This document shows positions 47,285 through 58,975 of a stretch of 64,000 nucleotides of DNA, one piece after another. The DNA is from Cryptococcus deneoformans JEC21 (taxonomy: Eukaryota; Basidiomycota; Tremellomycetes; Tremellales; Cryptococcaceae), in contig NC_006694.1 of the NCBI RefSeq assembly GCF_000091045.1, positions 1,032,001 to 1,096,000 on the forward strand, written 5' to 3'. Every line of letters starts with the position of its first letter. Position 1 is the stretch's first letter. The notes beneath the pieces are model-generated. The model saw nothing but the letters and a program-made list of their open reading frames with translations, was not told where the DNA came from and did no database searches. The position numbers and the translations under genes were made by a program.

Positions 47285-48662
47285 ATGTCCAGCGAAAGAG
47301 TCAGGGTAAGTTAGAGTGCCTATGGGTGGATATAGCTAACACAATATGCAGGGAATACAAGTCCATAGGCCGATCATCTTTGGCTCCCACGCCAGGCTCC
47401 TAACCGAGGCTGAGAAGCAGTTGGCTCCCGCAGGACGTAAGTCTCCATATTATTGCATGGTATTTGACTAATTAACTATCTCAGACACTCATAAGTGGAC
47501 TGTGTTTCTCAACTCTGCAGCTTCTCCTCCTTTAAAGCAAGGGGAGCCACCTGATTATGAGGATATCGACTATCTGCCCGGAGGAGCGGATGACCTGTCA
47601 TATTTTATCAGAAAAGTGACATTCAAGCTCCACGAAACGTATGCGACACCTAATAGAGGTCAGTATAAGTTCGTTTTAATGTGATATCCGTCTAAAATGA
47701 TGCTTCTTCCCAGTCATCGACAAGCCTCCTTATCGAGTCTCTGAAACAGGATGGGGTGAATTCACCGTCCAGATCCGAATCCAGCTCATCCCGGAATCAT
47801 CTGAAAAGCCTCTTGGCCTGCAACATAATATCAAATTACATCACTGGGGCGCGCCTGTTGAGCCTTTGCCTGTGGTATCAGGTGCCCCTACGCCAACTCC
47901 TGTGCCTACAGAAAGCAATACCGAAGTCAAGTTGGAACCTGACACGCCTGCGCCTCTAGAGGAGTCAGTTACTCCCGCTCCAACAATCCAGCGACCTGCC
48001 AGTGAGCCCGCCACAAACGAACCGGGTTCAAATCAAGGGACACCAGCGCCTCCTGGCGGAGACTCGACCGAGCAAATCAAGGTCGATGTTGCTACACCAG
48101 CCCTGGAGGTGATTGAACCTTCAGCTACCCCAGCTCCTCTCTCACTTGCCGCCAGACTACCTATTCACGCTTGGCAATACGATGAAATTGTATTTTCAGA
48201 CCCTCCTCGGCAATTCCTCGATATTCTCAACGCCCATCCACCTACCCCTCTTCCCGCAAAGAGTCGACGACCAAGAGATCAGAGGGAGGATTATGAGGCT
48301 CGTAAAAAGGGCAAGTCTGCGGCGAGGGGTGCAAGTGTAACAGCATCTGCGCGGGCGAGTCGAGCAGGCACTGTGGACACGGCTGCAGCTGGTACACCAG
48401 CGCCGGCACAGATTGGGATACCAGGAGAGCCCGGGAGTGCGGATGTGCCTTTGGAGTTTACACAAGAGATGCTCAAGGGTGAGCATAACGCAATGTTAGA
48501 TGCGAGGGTCAAGATTGTCGAGCAAATGGATAGGTGGAGGTACGTAATCTCATCTTTTGTCCAGAACCTTCTTTAACAAGTGCCCATAGAGAACGACTTA
48601 TCGCTCTGGAAAAGGAGCTGGCCAAGGCGAAAGAAGATGTCAAGGCGACAGCGGCCATGTAA
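47285..48662 (+). CDS. YAF9: YEATS-domain protein YAF9 (NuA4/SWR1 subunit)
   Basis: Reads acylated histone tails within NuA4 and SWR1. Exon 1 gives MSSERVR, then GIQVHRPIIFGSHARLLTEAEKQ (YEATS start), HTHKWTVFLNSAAS, DDLSYFIRKVTFKLHETYATPNR and PPYRVSETGWGEFTVQIRI: the YEATS domain is complete, including the HTHKW and GWGEF binding-pocket loops. Yeast Yaf9 goes straight to a C-terminal coiled coil. Here about 250 residues of Pro/Thr/Ala-rich sequence (TPAP-like units, 47870-48450) intervene. A C-terminal coiled coil follows (LDARVKIVEQMDRW, intron, RERLIALEKELAKAKEDV). Stop TAA at 48660-48662. It shares a 239-bp promoter region with the LSB5-like gene. Confidence 0.92.
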
Positions 48663-48783
48663 AAATGCAGAACGGTGTAGAGTTGTATATCATATTTTTG
48701 TTATGCGAGCATACTATATACAGGCTCTCAAAGCAAGTTCTAGTCAATAGTGATGAATACGAGACATTCATACACCACTTAAT

Positions 48784-49337
48784 TTACAGTTCCTTCCAAG
48801 GGTACTCGAACTTGTCGCTGTTCTTCTTCCTCCAAAGCTTCTTCCTGGAAAGGCTGTCAGCAAATTCATATCACTGAATGACATTAGCAACATACTTGTT
48901 CTTCTTCACTGCATGTTCCACAAATACTTCGACACAATGCTGTTTCTTGAAATCGCGAATAAAGGTAGGGTCCCTAAGGATGATATCAGTACACATCAGG
49001 ATTGACACCCAAATGAACGCCCACTTACCAAAGCTCACTAGCGATACCCAAATCCTTACAACATCGCATGAGGGCATTGGATTTGCAAGCCTCTGTGGCA
49101 GTTGCAATACCAGATGGGTCAAAGTACTCTTGCTCGCCTCGGGCTACAGACACTAACCTATGATAGGTTAGCCACCAGTGCTCCAAGTAAAGACTATGTA
49201 CTGAATGAACTCACCGACCGAGACACACCAACCCCCATTCCCTACTAACGATCCTTGGTCCCACATCTGTCTCTCCTCGAGGAGCCAAACCCCATCCACC
49301 AGGACCGAACGCTGCGTTCAACGTCCGCCTGTACTTT

Positions 49338-49368
<31 letters not shown>

Positions 49369-49499
49369 CGTTTCAAGTCAGATACCTACTCATTCATATA
49401 CATGTGCTCCAGGGACTTACCAGGCTTGATTTCTACATCCACCGGGGTCAACGGTTTCAACAGTTCATCGGCCGCTTCTTTAGGAAATGGCTTCTCGCT

Positions 49500-49530
<31 letters not shown>

Positions 49531-49964
49531 CCTACAGGTACTTCACCGGCGAGCTTGCCCCCTACCCTAGCAGAAGCTGTCGCTGAAGGGAGAGGCTCAT
49601 AGTTCTCACTAGGAAGTTCACTGAGAGGCGGAGAAACCTTGGCAGAAGGAGGGGCCGAGAGATGGGCATAATCATCTATGGGAGGCTCTGTAGATGGCAG
49701 AGGGAGATCTTCGGGGAACTCGTCCACAACGGGACGAGCTGCAGGGGCAGGCCGAGTGCGAGAAGCAGCGGTGGAGGCGGAATTGAAGGTAGCGGGCCGA
49801 GAGTAGGCGGTAGGCTTGGCTCGAGCAGGTACAGCTGTCTTGCGGACGTATCGAGATGCGATGGGCGCAGCTTCGGCGAAACGGGCGGAGGTGGTGGACA
49901 GATTGCGAGTGGAGAGCTGGAGCGAGTTGGGGGCGCGTCGGGCTGTGCTTGCAAGGAGCGACAT
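48784..49964 (-). CDS. MGM101: Mitochondrial genome maintenance protein MGM101
   Basis: Rad52-like single-strand annealing protein needed for mtDNA recombination repair. The start at 49964 opens with an Arg/Ser-rich, acid-free presequence ([21 protein letters not shown]). After a disordered Pro/Ser/Ala region the conserved core begins: [118 protein letters not shown] and [17 protein letters not shown]. It ends [17 protein letters not shown] with TAA at 48784-48786. Four or five short introns. The N-terminal linker is longer than in yeast. Confidence 0.93.
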
Positions 49965-50273
49965 GGTGAGTATGTAGCTGAAGGCCAAAAGAAAGAATAA
50001 ATGGAAAGATGAGATCAAAAAAACAAAAGGCACGAGATGAACATGACAAGCTGCTGAAAGCCAGCGACGGTTCAATGCGCAAATACTTCCAATCATCGGT
50101 GGCGAATTATTACAGCCGGCCAGTCTAGTATGGTGGGTGGACATCCAATGTCAACCGTCAGCTAAATCAAAAGGGTATACATACAAGGCCCCAAACTGTA
50201 TGCAGGGAATAACAGTCAAACGGTAGTACAGACAATGCATTGCGTGACAGTAAGAGCACAGTGTACAACATGG
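49965..50273. other. Intergenic region APN2 3' / MGM101 5'
   Basis: 309 bases between two genes on the minus strand; should hold the MGM101 promoter and the APN2 3' UTR. No other feature seen. Confidence 0.4.
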
Positions 50274-50695
50274 CTACAGCTTCTTCTCTTTCCCCTCATT
50301 CGGGGTTTCTTTTCTCGAATTGGCAGAATCCCAGAGAAAACTACAGTCGATATGTAAGCACGAGTATCCATCGTTACAACATGACTCACAAATTGCATCG
50401 GAATTTAGGATTTACATCTTCTCTCGGTCTCTTCGATCTCCCCATATCGTACCCTGCGCCAACCGGCCTGATTCTTCGTCAGTACTTGATAACGGCTGTA
50501 CATAATAATGGATGGACGTACAGGGAGCATAGCCAGAACCTTTTCCCCTTATTGGGTCCAGGCTTCATTACAACTAATGTATCGCATCAGCAGGGCTTGA
50601 CGATTAACAGAAAATCCATTGCGGCAACTTACCAAAATCCTTGCACGGCTTATGATGAACTGTGCACAACGGTGGCAGCTTTTTGGCAAAAAGGC

Positions 50696-50726
<31 letters not shown>

Positions 50727-50769
50727 TTCTGCTCTTTCTGCGTCTGCTTCTGCAATAGCTTGCGAAATA

Positions 50770-50800
<31 letters not shown>

Positions 50801-51066
50801 ACTCATCTTCCGCAGTTGTGGCGGAAGGAGAGGCAGCAAACGGAGCATTATTTGACTGAGGAAGTGGTGCCAATGAGGGCCGTTTTGAGATAGAAGGAGC
50901 TGAGGATGGTGGTGGTGGGGATTTTCTTTTGCCTTCGGTATGCGGTTGACTGAAAAATGAAGAGAGCTTGACTTGTGAGGAGGCTGATTTCGAACCAGAC
51001 AACGATGACCTCGTAGGTTTCGGTGGGGGCTTGTTTTCCGATTTTGACGATACCAAGATTGGCTCA

Positions 51067-51116
<50 letters not shown>

Positions 51117-51432
51117 ATCTTGTTTGGACGATAAGGTTGCCTTTACTGGGGCACCGTCGCTTGTTTTGGAAGATAATTCCCGGCTATGAACAGGGGAGGG
51201 ATTGTCCAACGAACTGAAAGCAGTTCGAGCAAGGCTGAATGGGGCGGAAACGCATTCTTCCGGCGCTTGCGGGAGTGAAACAATTTTTGTAGCACCAGAT
51301 TCGGATGCTTGCACTGCCGATGATAATTCTGATGCAGTAGGGGTTGGAGCCGGACTAGCACTCGCGCTCACACTTGTACTAAGACTGGCTCCATTCGTCT
51401 TCTCCTGTGCCCGCTTCGATCCTCCACCAAAA

Positions 51433-51476
<44 letters not shown>

Positions 51477-51789
51477 TTTGGTTGCGAACCTTGGCGGCTC
51501 AGGTGCTTCCCTCTTGACATCATTTGGGTATACAGGAGACGTGCTAGTGGGTCGATCTTTGGGATTAAGCATATCGCGAAGGTGGAGAGTCTCCCCTTCT
51601 GGAGTGACGATGGACTCATGCAAGTCGACATACACGGGACAGTGATCAGACCCGTACACCTTGGGAAGTATATCGCCGCCCTTGATCCATGGACGAAGAC
51701 CAGGTGTACATAGTACATAGTCAATACGGCTTCCATAGTTTGCCGACCTGTGAAACATGTGAGAGGGGTCCACTCTTACCAAAATTACA

Positions 51790-51860
<71 letters not shown>

Positions 51861-51928
51861 CGACATCTATCATCGGTCCTTTCGGCGCACACCAATCATC
51901 AAGTATCCGTCTTGCAGGGTGGGAATAA

Positions 51929-51963
<35 letters not shown>

Positions 51964-51964
51964 G

Positions 51965-51996
<32 letters not shown>

Positions 51997-52226
51997 TCCC
52001 ACGAGCATGACTTCGCGCCCAGCAGCCTGAAGGAGCTGTACACGTTCTTGAAGAGCGTGTAGATAGTTCATTTTGTATGGTCGCCTAGCACTATTTGTCT
52101 CGTTCGGGCAGTAAAGGTTGAATAAGACGAACAGTCTAGCTTTAAATTAGCCGGGCCATGACCCTGCAACGCTATATGGAGATTACTCACCCGAAATCGC
52201 ATACCACAGCCCGTCCCTCCATGTCG

Positions 52227-52270
<44 letters not shown>

Positions 52271-52364
52271 TTCCATATCATTCACATCAGGATAACTGCC
52301 TATTCTTTCCGCATCGGTCCATGGTGGCTTCATCGTACTCAGCCGGTCGCCTAAAAGAAGTCCG

Positions 52365-52399
<35 letters not shown>

Positions 52400-52809
52400 G
52401 CGAGAATCCACATAGGTGCAGACTCCGCTATAACCAGTTTTGGAACGAGGAAAAGTCCAGAAGCCGTCGTATGGGCCCGGGCAAGCCATTGACTTCTCTA
52501 GACGTGTGCGGACCGTTTTATGTTCTGTTGTACTGTCAGCTTTGCTCAACATAATAGCCTATCAACTCACCTTGAAAGCAAAATATCTGGGCATCCAGTT
52601 CATCGAGCAGGCCTTCGATGTTCTTCTTCTTCATCGAGCTGAACCTGTAGATGCTTCGAGTGAGATGGCATCGCAGGCGACGCAACTTGTGGTGACCTAC
52701 GGGTGGTAATCTAGACATGTCCGTAGGACGTTCTACTGGGCGTCAGACGTGCGTGAGGGCTGCAGAGATTGACAGCCAGACTCACAACGTTCCATGTGAG
52801 TATCCTCAT
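50274..52809 (-). CDS. APN2: AP endonuclease APN2 with PIP boxes and zf-GRF
   Basis: Class II AP endonuclease and 3'-phosphodiesterase for base excision repair. The start was rebuilt from two tiny exons: 52786-52809 (MRILTWNV) and 52701-52732 (NVLRTCLDYHP). These are followed by SSMKKKNIEGLLDELDAQIFCFQE. Catalytic motifs: YSGVCTYV, FNLYCPN, VMLVGDINI, SRIDYVL and the SDHCPVY His. Two PCNA-interaction motifs follow: QTSLKSFF (about 51430-51455) and QVKLSSFF (about 50945-50970). The C-terminus is a zf-GRF finger: CTVHHKPCKDF, then VMKPGPNKGKRFWLCS, PVGAGYDMGRSKRPREDVNPKFRCNFFLWDS. Stop TAG at 50274-50276. The usual Gly after Asn in the N-terminal NG(L/I)R motif is Val here. It is 219 bp head to head with the aminopeptidase gene. 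Confidence 0.92.
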
Positions 52810-53025
52810 AATGCTTGCCCCATCCTATGCGTTGTGCTTTGTGGCCAATCGATAAGTTCAGAATCCTACCTTTTTACTCTTTCACGCAAGTTGCCACTGT
52901 GTGGTGTCCCGATCCATGACAGAGGCCGCGATTCTTCCGCATCCGGTCATGGGCGCGCATACCCGATAGTCTTGTCTATCTGTTCTCTATTTTATCATTA
53001 CCGTCTACACATCCACCACCCAGAC

Positions 53026-53028
<3 letters not shown>

Positions 53029-53057
<29 letters not shown>

Positions 53058-53568
53058 CCCCCTCCTCGCGAGCGCAGTCCCCACGGCCAAGGAACAGCTC
53101 GCTTTCCAGGGCTCGATCGGCTCGGCGATCCTCGAAGGCCAGGACATCTTCGCAGCTCATGATGGCTTCTCTTTGGACCTCGGCGAAATGAGACTCGTCC
53201 AGTTCTCGGAAGAAGAACCTCCTGTGTAGGTTTCTTCCATATACCTGATATGTCTGTGCTTACATAGATGGTATAGATGGATGTCGGAGCTTGAGAAAAT
53301 CCAAGCCAAGGCAAAAGGTCTCCGTTTCATGGATATGTTCGTGATCTCTTTGCCACCAGCTGAACCGGCCATTACTGATGGATTATTAGCACGGAGACAC
53401 CTGGCTTAGGCTTCTCTAGCTACTTTCTCCCTTCCGCTGCCAACGTCAAATATTGTGAGCACGTCCACCGGCCTGCAGATACTCGCTGTTATCGATGTGT
53501 ACTCATCCAACCACAGCGTACCCTACGCCAGGCAACCACACAAAGACGATCAGTTCTATTATCAAGAA

Positions 53569-53599
<31 letters not shown>

Positions 53600-54728
53600 A
53601 CCAAGTTTACTTCGTGCGTGATATCAACCCCCAAACCTCCTTTCCTAAGCTAAACCAGAACTGACTCGAAAGCAGATTCCGCACCCGATACTACAAGTCG
53701 GACACGGGCAAGGACTCTCAGAAGTTTTTGCTCAAGACTCTCAAAGAGGTATGTCGGGTCTACATTAAGCGCCATCTAGGTCTCACACCACTTGTAGATT
53801 GCAAAACCTCACTCCGGTATCACCGTCAAGGAGTTTGCTCATCCTTGGGGGCAAAACAGCATCATCGTCCGCTTCGCTCCTGCTGATCCCGCCAATGAAG
53901 ACGCACCCATCACCATTGTTGGGTCTCACCAAGACTCTGCCAACATGTGGCCATTCCTCCCTGCTCCGTAAGTGCTTTGAAAGCCGCAGAGCATGAAGAT
54001 GCTGATAGCTATCTATAGCGGTGCGGATGATGATGGTTCCGGTACGACGTCCTCTCTTGAAGGATTCCGCGCTCTCGTCAACGCCAACTACACACCTTCT
54101 ACCCCTCTTGAGTTCCATTACTTCTCTGCAGAAGAAGGTGGTCTCCTCGGCTCTCAGGCCGTTGCCAAGTCATACGAGGATGAGGGTAAGAAGGTGCTTG
54201 CCATGCTGCAAATGGACATGACCGCCTGGGTCAAAGCTGGTACCGAGGAGAGAGTCGGTATCATTCAGGACTTTGTCGACCCGGATTTGACTGAATTCAT
54301 CGAGACCCTTGTGGAGGAGTACTGTGAGTCAGCTCTCTCAACAAAACATACTGGGTCCAAAACTGATAGTCGAGTCACAGTGAGCATCCCTCCCGTAAAG
54401 ACCCAGTGTTCTTATGCTTGCTCTGATCACGCGAGCTTTGCCAAAGCCGGTTATCAATCTGCTTTTGCGTAAGTCATCACGTGCCTACTTGTGCTTTCAA
54501 ACGCTCTAACCGTGACTTGCAGCATCGAAGCTACGTTCGATGACTCCAACACTCGAAACATTCACTCCACAGCAGACACTATGGACCACCCCGAATTCTC
54601 TTTCACGCACATGCGAGAGTGAGTATACGTTTTCAGAGTCGCATGAGATTTGATTAACCACCCCATTTAGATTCTCCAAGCTTGTGGTCGCGTTCTCCGT
54701 CGAACTCGCCGGCATCGCTGATCAATAA
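53029..54728 (+). CDS. Secreted M28-family aminopeptidase (leucyl aminopeptidase type)
   Basis: Zinc exopeptidase with an N-terminal signal peptide ([18 protein letters not shown]) and a propeptide-like stretch of about 70 residues. The zinc ligands and catalytic residues are visible: His/Asp in [11 protein letters not shown], Asp in [10 protein letters not shown], catalytic Glu in [11 protein letters not shown], Asp in LQMDMTAW and the last His in [11 protein letters not shown]. The metal-site order and the PGADDDGSG motif fit subfamily M28E fungal leucyl aminopeptidases (vacuolar or secreted). About nine short introns, including ones near 53228, 53452, 53613, 53749, 53969 and 54324. Stop TAA at 54726-54728. 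No GPI signal or TM at the C-terminus. Confidence 0.9.
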
Positions 54729-54862
54729 AGATGTACTTGTACTTCTATTACATTCTTGTCAATAGACCATTCTGAGACTTGCAACTTGTATCTTGTCAAC
54801 TTCCATGATGTTTTACAACATGTACATTCCGAGTCGGACAATTATGAATACACTCTGCCACG

Positions 54863-55857
54863 TCATGTCTTGAACACGATGATGAGAATGAGCAAAATGA
54901 AAATAAGAAGGACAATAGTAATTGTACTCCCTATAAAAATATATTAACCCTATTGCCAAATTTCACGAGACGACTGAAAACCAAGCTTACCATGTTGCTT
55001 AGCCTCATCAGCCACCCTGTCCAAACGCCGTTTAGCCCTTCCCAAGCTCGCCGCCGTTCGATCCATTGCGGTGTCCGTCTCTTCCAATAATTGGTGGTGT
55101 ACATCCAGCTCCGAGCCAATTTGCAATGAGAGATCGTTTTGGCGGCCGATAGAGTGAGAGAGGAGGTTTAGCCTCTCATCTTGATCTGGTGACATACTGT
55201 CAGTCTGTCCTGATCTGGAAACTGCGTCCAAATCTTACCATTCATCAGCATTTGTTGGTTGGAAAGCATCTCATGCGGCGCCAACTCTGGCTCTTCATTT
55301 TCTGGATAATCTTTGAATGGCTGGTATCCAACTGCAGGTGCAGGTGGATCAACGTTGAATGTAGGAACGTCTTGCGCAGATGGGGATGCATCGGCAGGAG
55401 GGGATAGCGTATCAGGCTGAGGGCTTGCAATAGGGGAAGGCGGTCTACGTGGAAGGAAAATCATCAGCACGAGAACAGACATAGTGTATGATTAAAAACG
55501 TTTGCAGTGCACGTACATTTGACTGGTCCGTTTCAAATCTTTAGCCTTTTCTCGCCCTAAATCATCCTCTTCGAGCATTCCTAACAAACGATCATACCGC
55601 TCCTCCAACTCCTTCACCTCTTCCTCACCATCATCCCCTCCTTTCCCCTTCCCCTTTTTCCCACCTAGCACCAAACCTTTACTTTCTAGCTCTAGCTGTT
55701 CGAGGTCTGAGCGGATGGAAGTCAAGTTGCGCACGATTTGCTGGGTGGAGGACGGGGAGGGTTTGAGGTTGAGCGAGAGAATGCGTGAGCGTTCCAGTAA
55801 GAGGGATGAGGTGGTTGTTAGTCGCTGAGAGATGGACGCGGAGGTTGGTGTTGACAT
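54863..55857 (-). CDS. Qc-SNARE, syntaxin-8/SYN8-like
   Basis: Endosomal SNARE. The N-terminal helical part starts MSTPTSASISQRLTTTSSLLLERSR (ATG at 55855-55857) and includes QQIVRNLTSIRSDLEQLELESKGL. A Pro-rich linker follows, then the SNARE helix DERLNLLSHSIGRQNDLSLQ-IGSELDVHHQLLEETDTAMD (about 55060-55190). The last exon, reached by an intron with donor near 54989 and acceptor TTTTTATAG, encodes STITIVLLIFILLILIIVF then Lys-Thr-stop: a C-terminal tail anchor, with TGA at 54863-54865. Against syntaxin 8 (IGNELDEQNEII), the position of the zero-layer Gln holds His here. A Gly/Lys-rich insert (GGKKGKGKGGDDGEEE) lies in the linker. Confidence 0.82.
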
Positions 55858-58800
55858 TGTACACTTGCTGAACAAGGAGTTGCAAAAAGGTTAGAGTATA
55901 AGCAGATGACTTATGAGAATGCAACGAAGAGAGTCAGTCAAGAACTGACAGCGTCACACCATCTCATCATCGTCAGTTAGCGGCGACCGCCGAACTTATT
56001 GAATTCCCCCAAGAATTCTCAAACCCTTGCTTTCGTTGGCAGCTGGTCAAAGTCCCTATGAAGATGTGTACTGCTAAAATTGGAGGTGGATAAAGCACGG
56101 CAAGAAGAAAGACAGCCGAAGGACCAAGGAGAATCAGAATCAGAAGCAATGCGATGGAGTGCGTACTGAGCACAGAGCGATAGTAATAGGCGCCAGTACG
56201 TACTTGCCAGTCACTATTATGTGCGCGGCTGCGTGTGCTTGATTACTTGGGAATAAAAGAAATACTGATACGCGTAGTAGTATATACTTTTTTGTACTTG
56301 CTTCTTGCTGCTTGCAATACGACTAATGAGAATAGAAAGGCATTGAAGGGTGCCAGCCCCAGCCACTCTCACTTGCCATCGCCATAGAGAGCATTATTTA
56401 TTATACTAATTCCGTTGTTCAAAGACGGAAGGAAGGCCGACCCAATATGCCCGATGCCCGCCAGATGCCAAACATCGAATGCAAATTGAAATAAACGCCA
56501 TATGCGCCGGACACAAAAACAACAGGGCTGGCACAACATGTAGAAGAGGGAAAAGGGAAAGTAATGATAAGGGGAACGGGAAAGGGGAAGGGAAAAAGGG
56601 GAAAAGAAAGCAAGGGAACAAGATGAAGGCACGTATCCGAAGCCGGGATCTCCGAACTTAGGTTGGCGCCTTTTTTCCGTTTTTCCTATCATTCCCTATC
56701 TTGTTCACATTAATTTTCCCTTTTCCACCCTTCTTTCTCCTTTGTTTTCCGTTCTCTCTTTCATATACCCTCACTTGCGTTTTCTAAGGCATACTAAGGC
56801 ATTGGCCATGTGGGATGCACTCTCGGTACCTATCCATAGATGCGGAGTGATACGGAGTGCCAACAGACAGTAGTAGTGATGCTGCTACTTCTTCGCGCTG
56901 TACGCTGCATTTTCGTTTGCTGTATTCCGTGTCGCGGTTACAGTGCTATCTTTAGTCCCGAGTTTTACGGCGTGCGATTTGCAAATTGCAAGATTAAGGG
57001 ATGAGAGTAGAACGGGACTGGCACAATCTAGAAGAGCTACCACCGAAGACCGAAGATGGAAAACCGACGTGCTAGGGACGCAGAAAAGTGCAAACAACAG
57101 GTTACGCCTAGAACGGCGATCGTTCAGGAAGAAAGAAAACAAGGGAGAAGACGCGAGAAGACAGGATTCCAGCAAGTTACTAACAGCATGTTGCACAGTA
57201 CGCTACCTGGCCCGTGAGGAATGGAACTAAAGGCGCTACTACTTGCACTTCCCTGTTGTCGTCTGTCGCTAGTCTCGACCATCACCCTCCACCAGATGAG
57301 GATTTTGCAACATCTGCACATAATAAATACCGACAGTCGCTGCTGATGCGATGGGCACTACTTCCCGGCGGAAAGGACGTATCAATTGAGACCGACGCTA
57401 TTTGTTTCTTGGACCCTTGGTCCCAAATGAACCCACGGACGACAAGACTTTTAGTAGTATTTTCTCTCTGCCTTCTTATCCCCTAAATCTGCTTTTGCGT
57501 CTGGTGTCGGCTCTCGATGGAGGCGAAATTCATTCCCCTTTACTTAGCTCACTAGACCCACTGCTAGATGCTTGGAATTAGATCTATACCGAGGACGTCG
57601 GTTTCAACGTAATTATAGAACAATTACGGACTACCAATGGCAAGCAAGACACAGAAATTCCAGACAACAGAAAAGCACAACGATTGGCAGCAGTTGTTTC
57701 AATCAATTCTAGCGGTTGTAACGGCCTTTTCATTCCTTGTCATTTCGACCATTCAACACCCGACCCATAATAGCGTGTCGTGATAACCTTGGTATTATTG
57801 AGCATCAGCAGCGGTCTCCATCAGTTATGCAGATAGTAAAAGATGGGAACACAGACTTTCTTTGTCTTCTTCAGAATGAATGAAAGGACGACCTCCTAGG
57901 ACCTAATGCATCTGTATTTCTGAAGTGAACGAGACAGCTTCTCTTTTCTCTTGTCTATTGCTCCTTGCCTCTTGTCGGTTGGCTTCACCACCGCCATAAT
58001 TGTACACTGTACGCGACATACACGCAGAACACTGCTGATGACGGACGAACGACGCTCCGATGCTGAGAAAATGATCTGGCGGCGGCGCCCGGGTCAACTT
58101 TATCGGTGTTTACGCCACCTGTTTCAGTTCCGTAGATATGCTCCGAGTTCCGGTCCCGCCATTGCAGGGATTTTCCATACGACGCATCTAATGATCCATA
58201 TCGCGCCAACAGCAAAACTTCTTTTCAGCTCAGCCATCCATCCGCTGTCCGCTGCTTGGTCGCCTCTCCAGACAACGGCCCACCAGCCAGCCCCTTGTCT
58301 CCATCCGCCTGCGTTCTGCGCTGCTTGACATCATCTCAATCCCAGCCGGTCGCAGCTCTCACAAGTTTCAGGGAAGGCACACAGCTATCCCCTTCCCATC
58401 CCCCACTGTGCGTCATACCATCCTTCCATCTCAAGCCGTTACTTCATTGACACACTTTTGGTATTGCTGGTCATAGCTCTCCTGCGCTGCTATCTGTGTC
58501 GAAATTCCGGTAGGATCGTCGGTCACTTACCACAATCATTTCTCCGTCGGCAAACCCGGGCGTCGTTTTCGGTACCTCGACAACTTCCAGTGCCGGATAG
58601 CATTCATCGTAAATATCTTGGGTCTATCACGTCTTGCAACATCACGTACCATATACACGTTTGGATCCGATTAAATATCCATCCTTTCGATTCCTTCTCT
58701 CATCTCGCTGACGACGTTCTGATCCGACACTCGATTCCCAAGTGGCACGCATTCCGGTGGTCGCATAACAATTTCATTTATAGTCATCACGCGTCACCCA

Positions 58801-58975
58801 TCCATCTTGCCTGAGCTTCTGACGGCCACCGTGCGACCCTTATTGAACCAGTCTATTGGCACCCTTGCAACACAGGTTACTGCGGGCTCTATATTGTTCA
58901 ATCTTTTGACTGTCAATATTTCCTGTGATTTACCCAAAACATTCCAAGCATCTCCCCGCTTTCTCTGTCTATGAT
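55858..58975. other. 3.1-kb gene-poor region between SYN8-like and C6-PAS genes
   Basis: By far the longest stretch without a supported gene in the window, lying between two divergently read genes. It contains many short open frames, none resembling a known family. It has a purine tract (56541-56617) followed by pyrimidine tracts (56668-56770, 58180-58460). It may be a long regulatory region and/or a long 5' leader of the C6-PAS regulator, or hold a non-coding RNA. Confidence 0.5.
56549..56726. repeat. Purine/pyrimidine tracts with 12-bp inverted repeat
   Basis: GGAAAAGGGAAA at 56549-56560 is the exact reverse complement of TTTCCCTTTTCC at 56715-56726. The first lies in a nearly pure purine run, the second in a pyrimidine run. 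In RNA these could form a long-range stem; in DNA, such tracts can take unusual structures. Low complexity makes chance a real alternative. Confidence 0.4.

Noticed and set aside
55973..56173. 66-codon minus-strand frame with a hydrophobic start (MLSTHSIALLLILILL), possibly a Pmp3-like proteolipid
   Set aside because: It lacks the conserved Pmp3 residues, has no clear promoter or splice context, and lies just upstream of the SNARE start. Probably chance.
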